From Tolypothrix brevis GSE-NOS-MK-07-07A (lineage in GTDB: Bacteria > Cyanobacteriota > Cyanobacteriia > Cyanobacteriales > Nostocaceae): a DNA stretch of 64,000 nucleotides. The DNA lies in contig JAHHIJ010000004.1 in assembly GCA_019358985.1 (NCBI GenBank), positions 1-64,000 on the forward strand. The letters are read 5' to 3'. Positions within the stretch are counted from its first letter, which is position 1, and each line of letters starts with the position of its first letter. Shown here piece after piece: positions 26,020 to 35,209 of the stretch. Made by a program: the position numbers and the translations under genes. Below the pieces are notes generated by a model, which was given only the letters and a program-made list of their open reading frames with translations, had not been told where the DNA came from and ran no database searches.

Positions 26020-26382
26020 ATGATTATCAAACAAACACTTTCGTTATTAGCAGTCTCTGCGCTGATTTTATTACCCGCAGGAATTGCCACAGCAGATGAC
26101 ATTGACGTTCAGACTGGCAACATGAGAGTCAGAGTTACTGAAGACGGCACTACAATAATTAACTCGGCTCCCAAACAAACAATTATCGTTCCTAGTCGTG
26201 TACCCACCTCAAGGATACGTGTTCTACGAAATCGTAACCAGCGTTACAGTGTTTGGAAAAATTCTCAATCAACGCCAAATATTTGTAACGGCAGAAAAAT
26301 AACCCAGCAAAGCACTCAAACCAATAGATATGGCACTTCGGTTAACCGTACCTACAGCTCCATGACGACAACATCTTGTTAA
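26020..26382 (+). CDS. Small secreted hypothetical protein
   Basis: 120 residues. A signal peptide (LLAVSALILLPAGIATA, cleavage after TADD or ATA) precedes a basic, Ser/Thr/Asn-rich mature part with two cysteines (NICNG and the final C). IDVQTGNMRVRVTEDGTTI is a strand-like segment common in cyanobacterial periplasmic hypothetical proteins. Function is unknown. A hairpin follows at 26.43 kb. Confidence 0.7.
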   Translation: MIIKQTLSLLAVSALILLPAGIATADDIDVQTGNMRVRVTEDGTTIINSAPKQTIIVPSRVPTSRIRVLRNRNQRYSVWKNSQSTPNICNGRKITQQSTQTNRYGTSVNRTYSSMTTTSC

Positions 26383-26428
26383 GTGGTTACTAAATGATGC
26401 GTGAAGCTACTTTAGTTTAACGGTTATG

Positions 26429-26482
26429 ATGACACAACCCCTGCATCTGTCCGAAAGCTTACTGGTGCAGGGTTTGTCACAA
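26429..26482 (+). terminator. Hairpin after the secreted protein gene
   Basis: TGACACAACCCCTGCA pairs with TGCAGGGTTTGTCA across a 21-base loop. It could be a terminator or a processing hairpin; no long T run follows, so I call it weakly. Confidence 0.55.
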
Positions 26483-26511
26483 CTAAGCGATGGCGCATCC
26501 ACCGCTATGAT

Positions 26512-26564
26512 TATTATGCGTTGCCCGAAACCCTTGTACAGACGTAGCATTGCTACGTCTGTAG
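26512..26564. repeat. Composite palindrome element, TAGCA core with 5' flank
   Basis: TTATGCGTTGCCCGAAACCC leads into GTACAGACGTAGCATTGCTACGTC. The outer base pair is changed on both sides (CAGACG...CGTCTG), a compensated substitution relative to GAGACG...CGTCTC. Confidence 0.85.
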
Positions 26565-26584
26565 CCTTTTCTGTACATGTCTGA

Positions 26585-26658
26585 TGAACGTAACTGGACT
26601 CGAACCAGCGACCTCTACGATGTCAACGTAGCGCTCTAACCAACTGAGCTATACGTTC
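26585..26658 (-). tRNA. tRNA-Val (GAC anticodon)
   Basis: On the minus strand GAACGTA pairs with TACGTTC (acceptor). The D arm has AGCTCAGTTGGTTAGAGC, the anticodon arm is CTACG-TTGACAT-CGTAG with GAC at positions 34-36, and the T arm is GCTGG-TTCGAGT-CCAGT. The discriminator is A and CCA is not encoded. All four arms fold without mismatches. Confidence 0.95.
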
Positions 26659-26715
26659 GCAATTTATCTATTATAGCATAGGCTCAAGTCGATTGGCAAT
26701 AACAAGTCACTTAAT

Positions 26716-28026
26716 TTATTTTGCTTCAAGTTGGCTGAGTTTATTATTTGCCGACAGCAGTAGTTGTTGTGCCTCAAGGTAAACTGTTGTACCTGGTTGC
26801 ACTTTCTTGAGTTGATTGATAATTCCTTGTAACTGGCTGATAGTACGGTTGCGATCGCCTATTTGAGGATTTGTGGGAGTCGAAGCTAGTAAGCTTTGAA
26901 TTTGACGTTGTGCAGAGTCTAAAGTGTATACCGAATCCTGCTGTGCTTGCCGTCGGATACGTACTGCGGCTAAATTTGCTTGGTAAGTTGCCAGTAATTT
27001 CTGTGCTTGGCTATACCCTGCCAAATCTTCTGAGGGAACTTGTCTAAGTCGATTAATTGCCTCTTGCCATAAGTTTTCTATCTCTTGCCATTCAGCAACT
27101 GGATGGGGTGGATTTTGTCCAGCTTTTGCCGCTTGCCAAGAAAACTGCTGTGCTGCTGTAATTAAAGCGCTAATGCGTTCATTGCCTGCGGCTAAACCGA
27201 CAATTTCTGCAAATTCTCGTTTCTCAGATTGTAGTTTGTTTTGTGCAGTTTTTCCGGCTAGAGTTTGGCTGGGGATTTGTTGCAATTTATCAATTGCAGA
27301 ATGCCAAGAAGCGATCGCAGCTTTTTTATCGGTTGATGTTAGCGCTTGTTGATATTGCTGTTTAGCTTGAGAAAGTTCTTGTTCGCTATCGGTAAACAAC
27401 GTCTGAGCATTCTTTTCTTGAAACACCTTAGCTTCTAGCTGCCCAACCTTGGTACGAGCGCTATTAAATCCGTAAGTGCTAAACCGCGAATCATACCACC
27501 AATATTTGTAATCTGACCAATCATTTAAAAATCCAATGGGCAAAGCATCAAGATGTTGTTGTGCTTGTTTTACCTTCTCTTGTCCTAATTCTAAGTCAGA
27601 TGGGCTTGTGGGTTGCTCAATCAATTGTTCTGCTTGTTCAACTACAGCGATCGCTTGCCGATAATGACTGTCCATGCTCATATAGCTGGGTAGCAGCAAA
27701 ATTGGAGCATTTTGGGATATTGTACGACGAATTATTGAGTAAGGCAAGTTTGCCAGCCATACTGCACCAACAGGAATCCCCAGCAGTATGACTGTCCAGA
27801 TAATTTTCCTGAGTATGGGAACCTGCTTTTTTGCACCTTGCGGATGAGGATAAATACGGTGAAGCTGCGCTTGTGCTTCCATTTCTTTTTCTAGTTCTGC
27901 AAGGGTTTTGGGTAAAGATGGATTCAGTACAATTGGTTGTTGACTTTTGAGCGCCGGGTCAATTTCCAAATTATTCTGGGATTTTTTACCTAGTATATTA
28001 AAGGGTAGATTCCGGAAAAAGTTCAT
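26716..28026 (-). CDS. Hypothetical membrane-anchored coiled-coil protein
   Basis: About 436 residues from the ATG at 28026 (MNFFRNLPFNILGKKSQNNL). One membrane helix near residue 85 (IIWTVILLGIPVGAVWLANL) is followed by a long, Gln/Ala-rich helical region with repeated blocks: AIAVVEQAEQLIEQ, HSAIDKLQQIPSQTLAGKTA, LWQEAINRLRQVPSEDLAGY and LQGIINQLKKVQPGTTVYLE. The spacing suggests three or four copies of an LxxIPxxTxAG-type helical repeat. The bulk is probably outside the plasma membrane. I recognise it only as a conserved cyanobacterial hypothetical protein. Confidence 0.7.
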   Translation of the reverse strand: MNFFRNLPFNILGKKSQNNLEIDPALKSQQPIVLNPSLPKTLAELEKEMEAQAQLHRIYPHPQGAKKQVPILRKIIWTVILLGIPVGAVWLANLPYSIIRRTISQNAPILLLPSYMSMDSHYRQAIAVVEQAEQLIEQPTSPSDLELGQEKVKQAQQHLDALPIGFLNDWSDYKYWWYDSRFSTYGFNSARTKVGQLEAKVFQEKNAQTLFTDSEQELSQAKQQYQQALTSTDKKAAIASWHSAIDKLQQIPSQTLAGKTAQNKLQSEKREFAEIVGLAAGNERISALITAAQQFSWQAAKAGQNPPHPVAEWQEIENLWQEAINRLRQVPSEDLAGYSQAQKLLATYQANLAAVRIRRQAQQDSVYTLDSAQRQIQSLLASTPTNPQIGDRNRTISQLQGIINQLKKVQPGTTVYLEAQQLLLSANNKLSQLEAK

Positions 28027-28175
28027 AAAATTAAGTATTAACAACTACTCACATTTAGTTTGCCCACATGCAAAGGAAAATACACACCTTGACATATTCC
28101 TTTAAGTGGGGGGAAACGTGCCTTGATGGTTGTTAATATCTGAAAAATGTGAGAAAAATTATCGTAGAACTTATT

Positions 28176-28958
28176 ATGTCAACTGCTTTAATAACTGGTG
28201 CTTCTAGTGGTATTGGTAAAGCCTTTGCCGAAGAACTTGCTCAACGCAACACAAATCTTGTTTTAGTTGCTCGTTCCGAAGAAAAACTGAAGGAATTAGC
28301 TTTACAATTGCAAGAAAAACACAAAATTCAAGTAGATATTATTGTACAAGACCTTACAGTTACGGGCGCTACTGATGCTATATTTAATGCCACGAAAGAA
28401 AAGGGATTAACAATTGATTTGTTAATCAACAATGCAGGTTTTGCAGAGTATGGCGATTTTGCCGAAACAGATGGAGAACGGCAAGTTAAAATAGTGCAAT
28501 TAAACATTGTGGCATTAGTAGATTTAACTCATAAATTTTTGCCTTTGATGCGGCAACGTCGTTCTGGAAGCATTATTAATGTGTCTTCCCTCACCGCATT
28601 TCAACCGATGCCTTACCTTTCTGTTTATGCTGCCAGCAAAGCGTTTATTGTTAGTTTTAGTCAGGCATTGTGGGCAGAAAATCGTCAATATGGTGTGCGG
28701 GTGCTAGTTATTTGTCCAGGACCAGTTGAGACAAACTTTTTCGCAGAAGCTAAATTTCCCCCAGCCCTTGCCGCTAAAACAAATAAAATATCTACTTCAG
28801 AAGCAGTAGTGCGCGAATCTCTAAAAGCTTTGGAAAGAAAAGATTTTATCGCTGTTATTGGTGGTATTACTACTCATTTAATCACTAAATTAGCCCCCTT
28901 AGTTCCGCGCAAAACTCTATTAAAGATTTTGGAAAAACAGTTTAAGGTTGATGGTTGA
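28176..28958 (+). CDS. Short-chain dehydrogenase/reductase (SDR, classical type)
   Basis: 260 residues from the ATG at 28176. The cofactor motif TGASSGIGKAFAEELA is at residues 7-22, NNAG is in LLINNAGFAEYGDF, the catalytic Ser is in IINVSSLTAFQ, and the YxxxK pair is in SVYAASKAFIVSF. ARSEEKL after strand 2 suggests NADP preference. The substrate is unknown; close relatives are annotated as DltE-like or fatty/steroid-type SDRs. It is a single gene; tandem repeats follow its stop. Confidence 0.92.
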   Translation: MSTALITGASSGIGKAFAEELAQRNTNLVLVARSEEKLKELALQLQEKHKIQVDIIVQDLTVTGATDAIFNATKEKGLTIDLLINNAGFAEYGDFAETDGERQVKIVQLNIVALVDLTHKFLPLMRQRRSGSIINVSSLTAFQPMPYLSVYAASKAFIVSFSQALWAENRQYGVRVLVICPGPVETNFFAEAKFPPALAAKTNKISTSEAVVRESLKALERKDFIAVIGGITTHLITKLAPLVPRKTLLKILEKQFKVDG

Positions 28959-29000
28959 TAGTTGATGTTTGATGTTTGATGGTTGATGTTTGATTGTTGT
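28952..29000. repeat. Short tandem repeat (TTGATGTTTGATGG units)
   Basis: Seven or so copies of GTTGATG or TTTGATG heptamers between convergent genes, followed by CCACTAACCACTAACCACTTA. Typical STRR of heterocystous cyanobacteria. Confidence 0.85.
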
Positions 29001-29034
29001 GAAAAAGTACTCCTATCCACTAACCACTAACCAC

Positions 29035-29814
29035 TTACATATACCTTGTTAATTGCACGCGATATCTATCTTTTTTGGTGACGGCAATTTCGCCAATTTC
29101 TAAGCGTCCTTTACCGCGAATCGCGATTAAGTCACCTGATTTAAGTTGAGAACTTGCTTGGGTAATATCCTTCCAGTTGACGCGAACATCACCTGAGTCG
29201 ATTAAATCAACCATTTTGCTGCGAGACATGCCAAAACCAGCGGAAGCGATCGCATCTAATCTTAAAGAAGCTTCCACGGTGGTTAATTCTTTCTTCTTCG
29301 GTTCGCGAATCTTTAACTCGCTGACATCAATCGGCTGAGTTTTTACCGGAACCGATCGCACTTGTTGGAGATGCATCCCTAAAAATTCTACCAACTCTGG
29401 CACAACAATTGCCTGCGCTCCTCGTTCGCCGAGTACAATCACATCACCAGTTTTTTCGCGGACAATGCCAGTACCTAGCATAGCGCCTAAGAAGTCGCGG
29501 TGAGAGGCAGTATCAAACAAAAAATTTCCCGCAATTTCTAAAACAGCGATCGCAACTTGAGATTCATCTAAAGGCATTTCTGAGCGAGCGATCGCTATTC
29601 TTTGACGTTCAGCTTGCGGATATCCACCCCACGCTACCAATTGTACTTCTGTTAGACGGCTAAACACGCGCTGAATTTCCGCTAACTCTGGAGGGGACAA
29701 AAAATCTGTCAAAACAACTTCCCAAGTTTTGATTGCTTGATCTGCCTGATCAATTACACGCGCTAGAGTATCTCGATTTTCAACACCCTTTAAAATTTCT
29801 TCTCTTGGCAACAT
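29035..29814 (-). CDS. Photosystem II S4 domain protein (YlmH-like RNA-binding)
   Basis: 259 residues. The N-terminal LPREEILKGVENRDTLARVI and the C-terminal S4 domain LDAIASAGFGMSRSKMVDLI with DSGDVRVNW match the cyanobacterial photosystem II S4 domain family, related to YlmH. The middle carries IAIARSEMPL and DFLGAMLGTGIVREKTGDVI. The S4 domain binds RNA; the plant and cyanobacterial family is linked to photosystem II, but the mechanism is not settled. Confidence 0.88.
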   Translation of the reverse strand: MLPREEILKGVENRDTLARVIDQADQAIKTWEVVLTDFLSPPELAEIQRVFSRLTEVQLVAWGGYPQAERQRIAIARSEMPLDESQVAIAVLEIAGNFLFDTASHRDFLGAMLGTGIVREKTGDVIVLGERGAQAIVVPELVEFLGMHLQQVRSVPVKTQPIDVSELKIREPKKKELTTVEASLRLDAIASAGFGMSRSKMVDLIDSGDVRVNWKDITQASSQLKSGDLIAIRGKGRLEIGEIAVTKKDRYRVQLTRYM

Positions 29815-29913
29815 TGTTAAAAGTTGTTAATTGTTGGGCAATGGGCATTGGGCAAGTGAAATTCTGAAACTTCTTTTTATTCCCCTTTCCCCTCTTCAAA
29901 TTCCTACTATCCA

Positions 29914-30420
29914 CTAACTAACTGTTTTATCAGCGTAACCCTGAATATTTTCTGGATCGAACTGACGTAAAACGCGGGTTGCTTGACGGGTAACACTTTC
30001 AGAATTCTGAACCACAACCAAGTATTTGCCAGCATTCAGACGGTTGCGGTAGGGTAAAGCATCACCACCACCAATAATTAAACCGACTCCACCACCAGAA
30101 ACTACACTACCCAAACCACCACTAACAGCACCTAGCAATCCACCAATAATATGGTTGCCAATTTGACCTGCCCAAGCAAAGGTTTCTAAACCGGTGATAA
30201 AACTGAAGGTAAAACCAGCAAAAAAGCCGAATGGGATAAGCCAAACAGCCATGAGCCGCACTTGCTTTTTAGCTTCTTCGTTGGGGTCAATCAAGCCAAA
30301 CTCGTCAGCACTTTTGTACCCCCTACCCAGGATACTACTTTTTATGCCTTCTTTTTCTAACGCTAAGTAAGCAGCTTCGGCTTGGATGCGATCGCCTAAT
30401 ACGGCAACAAGGTAATTCAT
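29914..30420 (-). CDS. Hypothetical membrane protein with glycine-zipper segment
   Basis: 168 residues. MNYLVAVLGDRIQAEAAYLA and LEKEGI form a DUF-like N-terminal fold, then a hydrophobic helix (LIPFGFFAGFTFSFITGL) and a glycine-rich segment (GGLLGAVSGGLGSVVSGGGV) that could form a glycine zipper. The C-terminal AGKYLVVVQNSESVTRQATR resembles the end of cyanobacterial general-stress-type membrane proteins. Function is not assigned. Confidence 0.7.
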   Translation of the reverse strand: MNYLVAVLGDRIQAEAAYLALEKEGIKSSILGRGYKSADEFGLIDPNEEAKKQVRLMAVWLIPFGFFAGFTFSFITGLETFAWAGQIGNHIIGGLLGAVSGGLGSVVSGGGVGLIIGGGDALPYRNRLNAGKYLVVVQNSESVTRQATRVLRQFDPENIQGYADKTVS

Positions 30421-30494
30421 TGATTTAAAGACTATTTTCTCATAAAAATTTCGCTTTAACTAATAGCCTACCAGCGTATCTCATATAAATGCTT

Positions 30495-30553
30495 GGGAAA
30501 AGAGGAAAGGGGGGATGGGGAGACAATTATCCACCACCATCCACCATCCACCA
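30495..30553. repeat. G-rich low-complexity plus CCACCAT tandem
   Basis: AGAGGAAAGGGGGGATGGGGA leads into GACAATTATC, then CCACCACCATCCACCATCC. The G-rich tract with an attached GA(C/T)AATT(A/C)T resembles the inserts inside the helicase-like and GT39 genes. Confidence 0.65.
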
Positions 30554-30560
30554 ACATTAA

Positions 30561-32723
30561 CTAGCGCAACGCTCTAGAGGTGACAGAGCGTTGTAAACTA
30601 GCTAAAGCGCGGTTGTAATCCAAAATAGCTTGGACTCGATTTCCTTCGGCTCTAGTGAGTGCGGTTTCAGCGTCAATTACTTCGGTTTGAATACCTACAC
30701 CAGCTTGAAATCGCAAACGCGCTAACCGTAGAGACTCTCTAGCTTGTTCTAGAGCGCCTGTAGCGGTGTTGACGTTCTGCAAATTAGATTGGAGGTTAGA
30801 AAAGGCTTGTTCTACCTCAAAGCGGGTTTGATCGCGCTGTTGAGCAAATTGAGTTTCAGCGATCGCAATATCAGCTTTTCTTTGATTTGCCCTTGCTCTT
30901 GCTGCTCCTCCATCAAACAACCTCCAATTTGCTTGCACTCCCACCGAATAACCATCGGTGACGCCAACACCATCATCAAACTGATCTAGCAGATTATAGC
31001 TAGCTACTAAACTAACTTGTGGAGCTATTTGTGCAAGCGCTCCGCGTCGCTGTTGCTCAAATATGTTACGCTGTGCTAACTGCTGTTGCAATTCCGGACG
31101 GTTTTGAAAAGCTAGAATAATGCTTTGTTCCAGCGTTTGGTTCCAAAGACCTGCTAATTTTACCGGATCTGCGGCAACCACATTCACCGACTGGCTCAAA
31201 TTCAACCGATTTGCTAACTGGCGGCGGGCAACTTGCTGCTCCGAGATAGAATTAGTTAGAGTTTGTTGAGCATTTGCTAAATTCACCTGTGATTGCAATA
31301 CAGAGAACTTCGTACCCACCCCAGCTTGTTCTAAAGCTTGTGCATCTCGTAAACTAGCTTGGGCGTTAGTTACAGCCGCAGTGTTAATCCGCACGCTTTC
31401 ATCTGCTTGTTGCAAGTTGTAGTAATCAGTGGAGATATTCAGCCGGATTACTTCGGATTGACGCTCAACATCCAACTCTTGAAACCGTAGCTGTTCTTCA
31501 GCCTGTTTAATGGTAGCTTGTCGGCTCCCAGAGGTATATAGATTATACGAGAGTTGCGCTTGACCATTGAAACTTGTACTAGCTTCGTCTTGATTTTGGG
31601 AGGAAATCCCTGTTTGTTGTTCCTGTCGCTCTATTGAAAGCTGACTGCCGGCAGACTGCTGACGAGTTACACTACCAGTAAGATCAAAATTGGGTAACAA
31701 AGCAGCTTGCGCCTCGCGTACGGCATATTGACTGCGTTGTAGCTGCAATAATGATACCTGTAGATCGCGGTTATTTCGCCGTGCTAGTTCCAGGGCTTGT
31801 GCTAAAGTAATCGGCTGAGTTCCCTGTAGCCTCACTTCTTCTGGTTTGGTAGGAAACTGCAACGGATTTGGGTTTTGATTGAGGTAATCGGGAATTTGTA
31901 CGGACTGTGTAGATGCGGGGGTTACTGGTGTTGGTGTTTGCACTCCTCCTGCCGGTGCGGGGGTAAGAATCGGTGTTATTGGTGTGGTTCTGGGTTTTTG
32001 TGTCTGAGCTACCGAATTACCACCACTAGAATTATTTTGTCTTTGTCGGCAGGCTTTTAAGTCAATTACCCCATCCGTTAAGGAAAAGTTTTGGCTGTTT
32101 TGTCGTCCCTGGGGGCAAAACTGCACTTTGTTATCTAATAAACTTGCTGCTGTTGAATCAGAAGTTGAAACTTGTGATACTGTCTGCAACACAGTAGCCG
32201 GATTTTTCTTGTTTGCTGCTGGTTTTTCTGCTACAATCAATGCCGTTTGTGGCACAATTGCTTTCTGGAAAGCTGGAGGTGTATTTTGTGCTAATTTTAA
32301 TGACACACCCAACCACTTGTCGTTATACATCGCGCTTTGTTTTTCAGGAGCGATGGGAGAACGAATTTTATCTCCTAACTCAAAAGCATGTTCACTGGGC
32401 AGCCAATTGGATACTATACCTTTTTGTCCGATTAAAACACCAGTCTTGCCCGTAACTGTTGGTGGGATACTGTTACTAATCAAAGGTTTAACTGTAACTG
32501 TAGTCCAGGATGTTATGACATCTGGTATAGTATTTATGGCGCTCTTGGGCAGTCTTCCATTGGTGATGTCTGTAACCAATGTTTCAGCAATGGTGGAACT
32601 TGAGACATTACCAGAAGCAGCCTGTACTTGATTTACTTTTACTGTTTCAGCCGAAGCAGGCTGAATTGCTAATATTACTATCACACCAGGCAAGAAACTA
32701 TGGAATAATTGCTGTACTTTCAC
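30561..32723 (-). CDS. TolC-family outer membrane efflux protein
   Basis: 720 residues, much longer than E. coli TolC. A signal peptide ends at QPASA-E near residue 26. Residues 30-285 are a Thr/Pro/Gln-rich extension without clear fold. From LAQALELARRNNRDLQVSLL on, two OEP repeats follow (AVREAQAALLPNFDLTGSVT; RGALAQIAPQVSLVASYNLL), with long coiled-coil helices such as SLRDAQALEQAGVGTKFSVL. It would form an outer membrane and periplasmic tunnel. In Anabaena a TolC homologue (HgdD) exports heterocyst glycolipids; this one may play that role, which is inference. Confidence 0.9.
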   Translation of the reverse strand: MKVQQLFHSFLPGVIVILAIQPASAETVKVNQVQAASGNVSSSTIAETLVTDITNGRLPKSAINTIPDVITSWTTVTVKPLISNSIPPTVTGKTGVLIGQKGIVSNWLPSEHAFELGDKIRSPIAPEKQSAMYNDKWLGVSLKLAQNTPPAFQKAIVPQTALIVAEKPAANKKNPATVLQTVSQVSTSDSTAASLLDNKVQFCPQGRQNSQNFSLTDGVIDLKACRQRQNNSSGGNSVAQTQKPRTTPITPILTPAPAGGVQTPTPVTPASTQSVQIPDYLNQNPNPLQFPTKPEEVRLQGTQPITLAQALELARRNNRDLQVSLLQLQRSQYAVREAQAALLPNFDLTGSVTRQQSAGSQLSIERQEQQTGISSQNQDEASTSFNGQAQLSYNLYTSGSRQATIKQAEEQLRFQELDVERQSEVIRLNISTDYYNLQQADESVRINTAAVTNAQASLRDAQALEQAGVGTKFSVLQSQVNLANAQQTLTNSISEQQVARRQLANRLNLSQSVNVVAADPVKLAGLWNQTLEQSIILAFQNRPELQQQLAQRNIFEQQRRGALAQIAPQVSLVASYNLLDQFDDGVGVTDGYSVGVQANWRLFDGGAARARANQRKADIAIAETQFAQQRDQTRFEVEQAFSNLQSNLQNVNTATGALEQARESLRLARLRFQAGVGIQTEVIDAETALTRAEGNRVQAILDYNRALASLQRSVTSRALR

Positions 32724-32793
32724 CGCATCTCCTCACACGAAATCAAGCGGCAGAAACCCTTTACTCACCACAGAATATAGCACGATGCCAAGT

Positions 32794-34362
32794 TTAGGAA
32801 TCGGAACTCTGTTTGTCTTCAAAACGTTTGACGATGCGAGAAAGTTCCGCCTTTTCATCGATACTAACGCGGGTTGGCGCGCCGCTGATAATTCTTTCGT
32901 AGTTTCTGAAAGAATCTTTAATTTCTGGACCATCTGCGGTAATATTGTACTCCCGGATACCTTTATCGTGCCAAGAACCGCGCATTTTGAATACGTTAAT
33001 TGCTCTTGACATCTCGCCGCGAATTTCTACATACTGCAACATGATAATTGTGTCAGTAATCGTAGAGATATGAGAATCTGTGATTGAATGAGAACCCATG
33101 AATTGGTCAGTTGTATTTGTGAAAAAACCTGTAATTTCTTCTTGTTTAGCGTAACCCGTGACACCAATTACAAATTGTCGAAATGCATTATTGCTCACTC
33201 CCCTTGCTAATGCAGAAAGAGAATCAATAGCAATGCGAGCCGGTTTAAATTCAGCAATCTCTGACTTGATAATTTGTAGGTGGTCTTCTAAACCAGTAGA
33301 TTCCGGATAAGTACAGATAATTTTCAACAAACCTTGATGTTCTAACTCTTCAAAATCAATTCCCCAAGATTGAGCGTTTCGAGACAATTGAGCGCGTGAT
33401 TCTTCATAAGCAAACAAAATTGAGCGATCGCTATTAAAGCAAGCTTCCTGGATAAACTGGCTAACTAATAAAGTCTTACCAGTGCCAGTAGCTCCTGTTG
33501 CCAAAATAATAGAATCTTTAAAGAAACCACCACCACACATGTCATCTAAAGTTTTCACTCCAGAAGATACGCGAATATTAGAAGACCTTTGCGTCAAGCG
33601 CATTGCTCCCAGTGGAAAAATGTTAACTCCGGCATTGGTTATAGTAAAAGGATACTCACCTTTCATATGAGTTGTCCCGCGCAATTTGAGAATTTCAATT
33701 GTGCGACGTCGGCGTTCTCCTTCTAAAACGTTGCGGACAATTGCTACATTATCCGAAACAAATTCTTCTACCCCAAAAGAGGCTACAGGACCATATTCTT
33801 GGGCGCGTTCGGTAGTTATGATTGTGGTGACATTTAGTAGTTTGAGACGTGCTACAAGGCGAAAAATTTCCCTTCGCACGACTGACACAGCTTCATATTG
33901 TTGAAATACTGCTGTGATAGAATCTATTGAAACTCGTTTTGCTTGATATTTACGAATTGCATATTGCAGTCGCTCAATGAGTGCTGAAAGGTCAAAGTTT
34001 CCAACTATATCTTGACCTTCTGGATCGGGAGAAGCATCAAGAATAAATAATTTGCCTTCAGTGATTAGTTTTTGTAAATTCCAACCAAAAATAGCCGCAT
34101 TTTTAATAATATCAGTTGGCGATTCTTCAAAGGTGACAAATACTCCCGCTTCATCAAAGTAGGTAATACCGCTATAGAGAAACTGAAGAGATAATAAAGT
34201 TTTGCCGGTTCCAGAGGTACCGCTGACCAAAGTAGTTCTACCAACAGGTAAACCACCATGACTTATGTCATCAAACCCCTCGATCATTGTGCGAATTTTT
34301 TCTACACCCCCACTTGGGGAGGTATTGCTAGCTTGTGTTTGGTCGTTTTCACTCATTGCCAC
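32794..34362 (-). CDS. kaiC: Circadian clock ATPase/kinase KaiC
   Basis: 522 residues. Two RecA-like domains: Walker A GTSGTGKT at residues 48-55 (CI) and GATGTGKT near 290 (CII). The autophosphorylation pair lies in SHISTITDT near residue 430, and the catalytic Glu pairs (TFEESPTD and AYEESRAQ) are present. KaiC hexamers set the roughly 24-hour rhythm by alternating phosphorylation driven by KaiA and reset by KaiB. It is the last gene of the minus-strand kaiA-kaiB-kaiC set, 66 bases after kaiB. All key residues seen are intact. Confidence 0.99.
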   Translation of the reverse strand: MAMSENDQTQASNTSPSGGVEKIRTMIEGFDDISHGGLPVGRTTLVSGTSGTGKTLLSLQFLYSGITYFDEAGVFVTFEESPTDIIKNAAIFGWNLQKLITEGKLFILDASPDPEGQDIVGNFDLSALIERLQYAIRKYQAKRVSIDSITAVFQQYEAVSVVRREIFRLVARLKLLNVTTIITTERAQEYGPVASFGVEEFVSDNVAIVRNVLEGERRRRTIEILKLRGTTHMKGEYPFTITNAGVNIFPLGAMRLTQRSSNIRVSSGVKTLDDMCGGGFFKDSIILATGATGTGKTLLVSQFIQEACFNSDRSILFAYEESRAQLSRNAQSWGIDFEELEHQGLLKIICTYPESTGLEDHLQIIKSEIAEFKPARIAIDSLSALARGVSNNAFRQFVIGVTGYAKQEEITGFFTNTTDQFMGSHSITDSHISTITDTIIMLQYVEIRGEMSRAINVFKMRGSWHDKGIREYNITADGPEIKDSFRNYERIISGAPTRVSIDEKAELSRIVKRFEDKQSSDS

Positions 34363-34428
34363 TTAAATTAACAAATTAAAATCAAATTCATCTCTAGGAC
34401 TAAAATTTTGAGTTTGTGATTAAATAAT

Positions 34429-34746
34429 CTATTCGCTAAAATAGTCTTCTTCGGTTAGTTCTTCATAAAGTAAATCCAACCCGATCAACACTTTTTCTCT
34501 ATCTGAAAGGTCACCAATTATTTTGCGAACTGGTGGAGGCAAAATCTTCGATAATGTCGGTGTGGCTAATATCTTATCTTCTTCTGCTAGTTGCGGGTTT
34601 TTCAGTACGTCGATTACTTTCAAAGCATAAACACCTTGAAATTCTTGGTCTAATATGTTTTTGAGTGTTTTTAACGCCCGTACTGAGTTGGCGGTGTTCC
34701 CTGCTACATAAAGCTTGAGAACATAGGTCTTTCGGACTTTATTCAT
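34429..34746 (-). CDS. kaiB: Circadian clock protein KaiB
   Basis: 105 residues, normal length. [20 protein letters not shown] and the metamorphic region [20 protein letters not shown] with [16 protein letters not shown] are diagnostic. KaiB switches fold to bind phosphorylated KaiC and sequester KaiA. It lies 157 bases downstream of kaiA, a longer gap than in Synechococcus. Confidence 0.98.
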   Translation of the reverse strand: MNKVRKTYVLKLYVAGNTANSVRALKTLKNILDQEFQGVYALKVIDVLKNPQLAEEDKILATPTLSKILPPPVRKIIGDLSDREKVLIGLDLLYEELTEEDYFSE

Positions 34747-34903
34747 AAGAAAAAAATTAAACTACGCACAAGTGCGAGGTAGTAGCGACAAATCGATCTT
34801 GGTCTACGCACTGTCGGTTTAGGCAGCATCGAGCGATCGCATGTTTAAAAAACCTTTCCGAGTCTTGGTAACTTTTATACTGGTATTCCAAAAAGCGTTC
34901 AAT

Positions 34904-35209
34904 TTATTTATAAATCGAACTTCTATATGCTTCGCACAGGTGAGCCAAAACATCAATCAGTGTCAGCCGATAATCAAGTAACGATTCATTGCTCCTTCCT
35001 TCTAATCTTAGCTGTTTGGAAAACTCTTCAATTAAATCCATGTGAATCTCGATAATTTGGGGCACAGGAATATTAGCACAGAATACTCCATTGATAAATT
35101 TATCAATTTTTTCCTTCAGTGTTTTGTCTGTGGTAAAGTAATTTATAAGAATTTGTCGGTAATCTGATTTAAGTTGCTGCAACAATGCCTGCTGGTCGGC
35201 TCTCGTCAT
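34904..35209 (-). CDS. kaiA: Circadian clock protein KaiA, short form
   Basis: 101 residues that correspond to the C-terminal KaiC-binding/dimerisation domain (SDYRQILINYFTTDKTLKEK, GVFCANIPVPQIIEIHMDLI, RLEGRSNESLLDYRLTLIDV). Synechococcus KaiA has about 280 residues with an N-terminal pseudo-receiver; Nostocales characteristically have only this part, so the short length is natural rather than a truncation. It starts the kai set; its promoter must lie in 35210-35846, shared with the divergent hybrid kinase. Confidence 0.97.
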   Translation of the reverse strand: MTRADQQALLQQLKSDYRQILINYFTTDKTLKEKIDKFINGVFCANIPVPQIIEIHMDLIEEFSKQLRLEGRSNESLLDYRLTLIDVLAHLCEAYRSSIYK

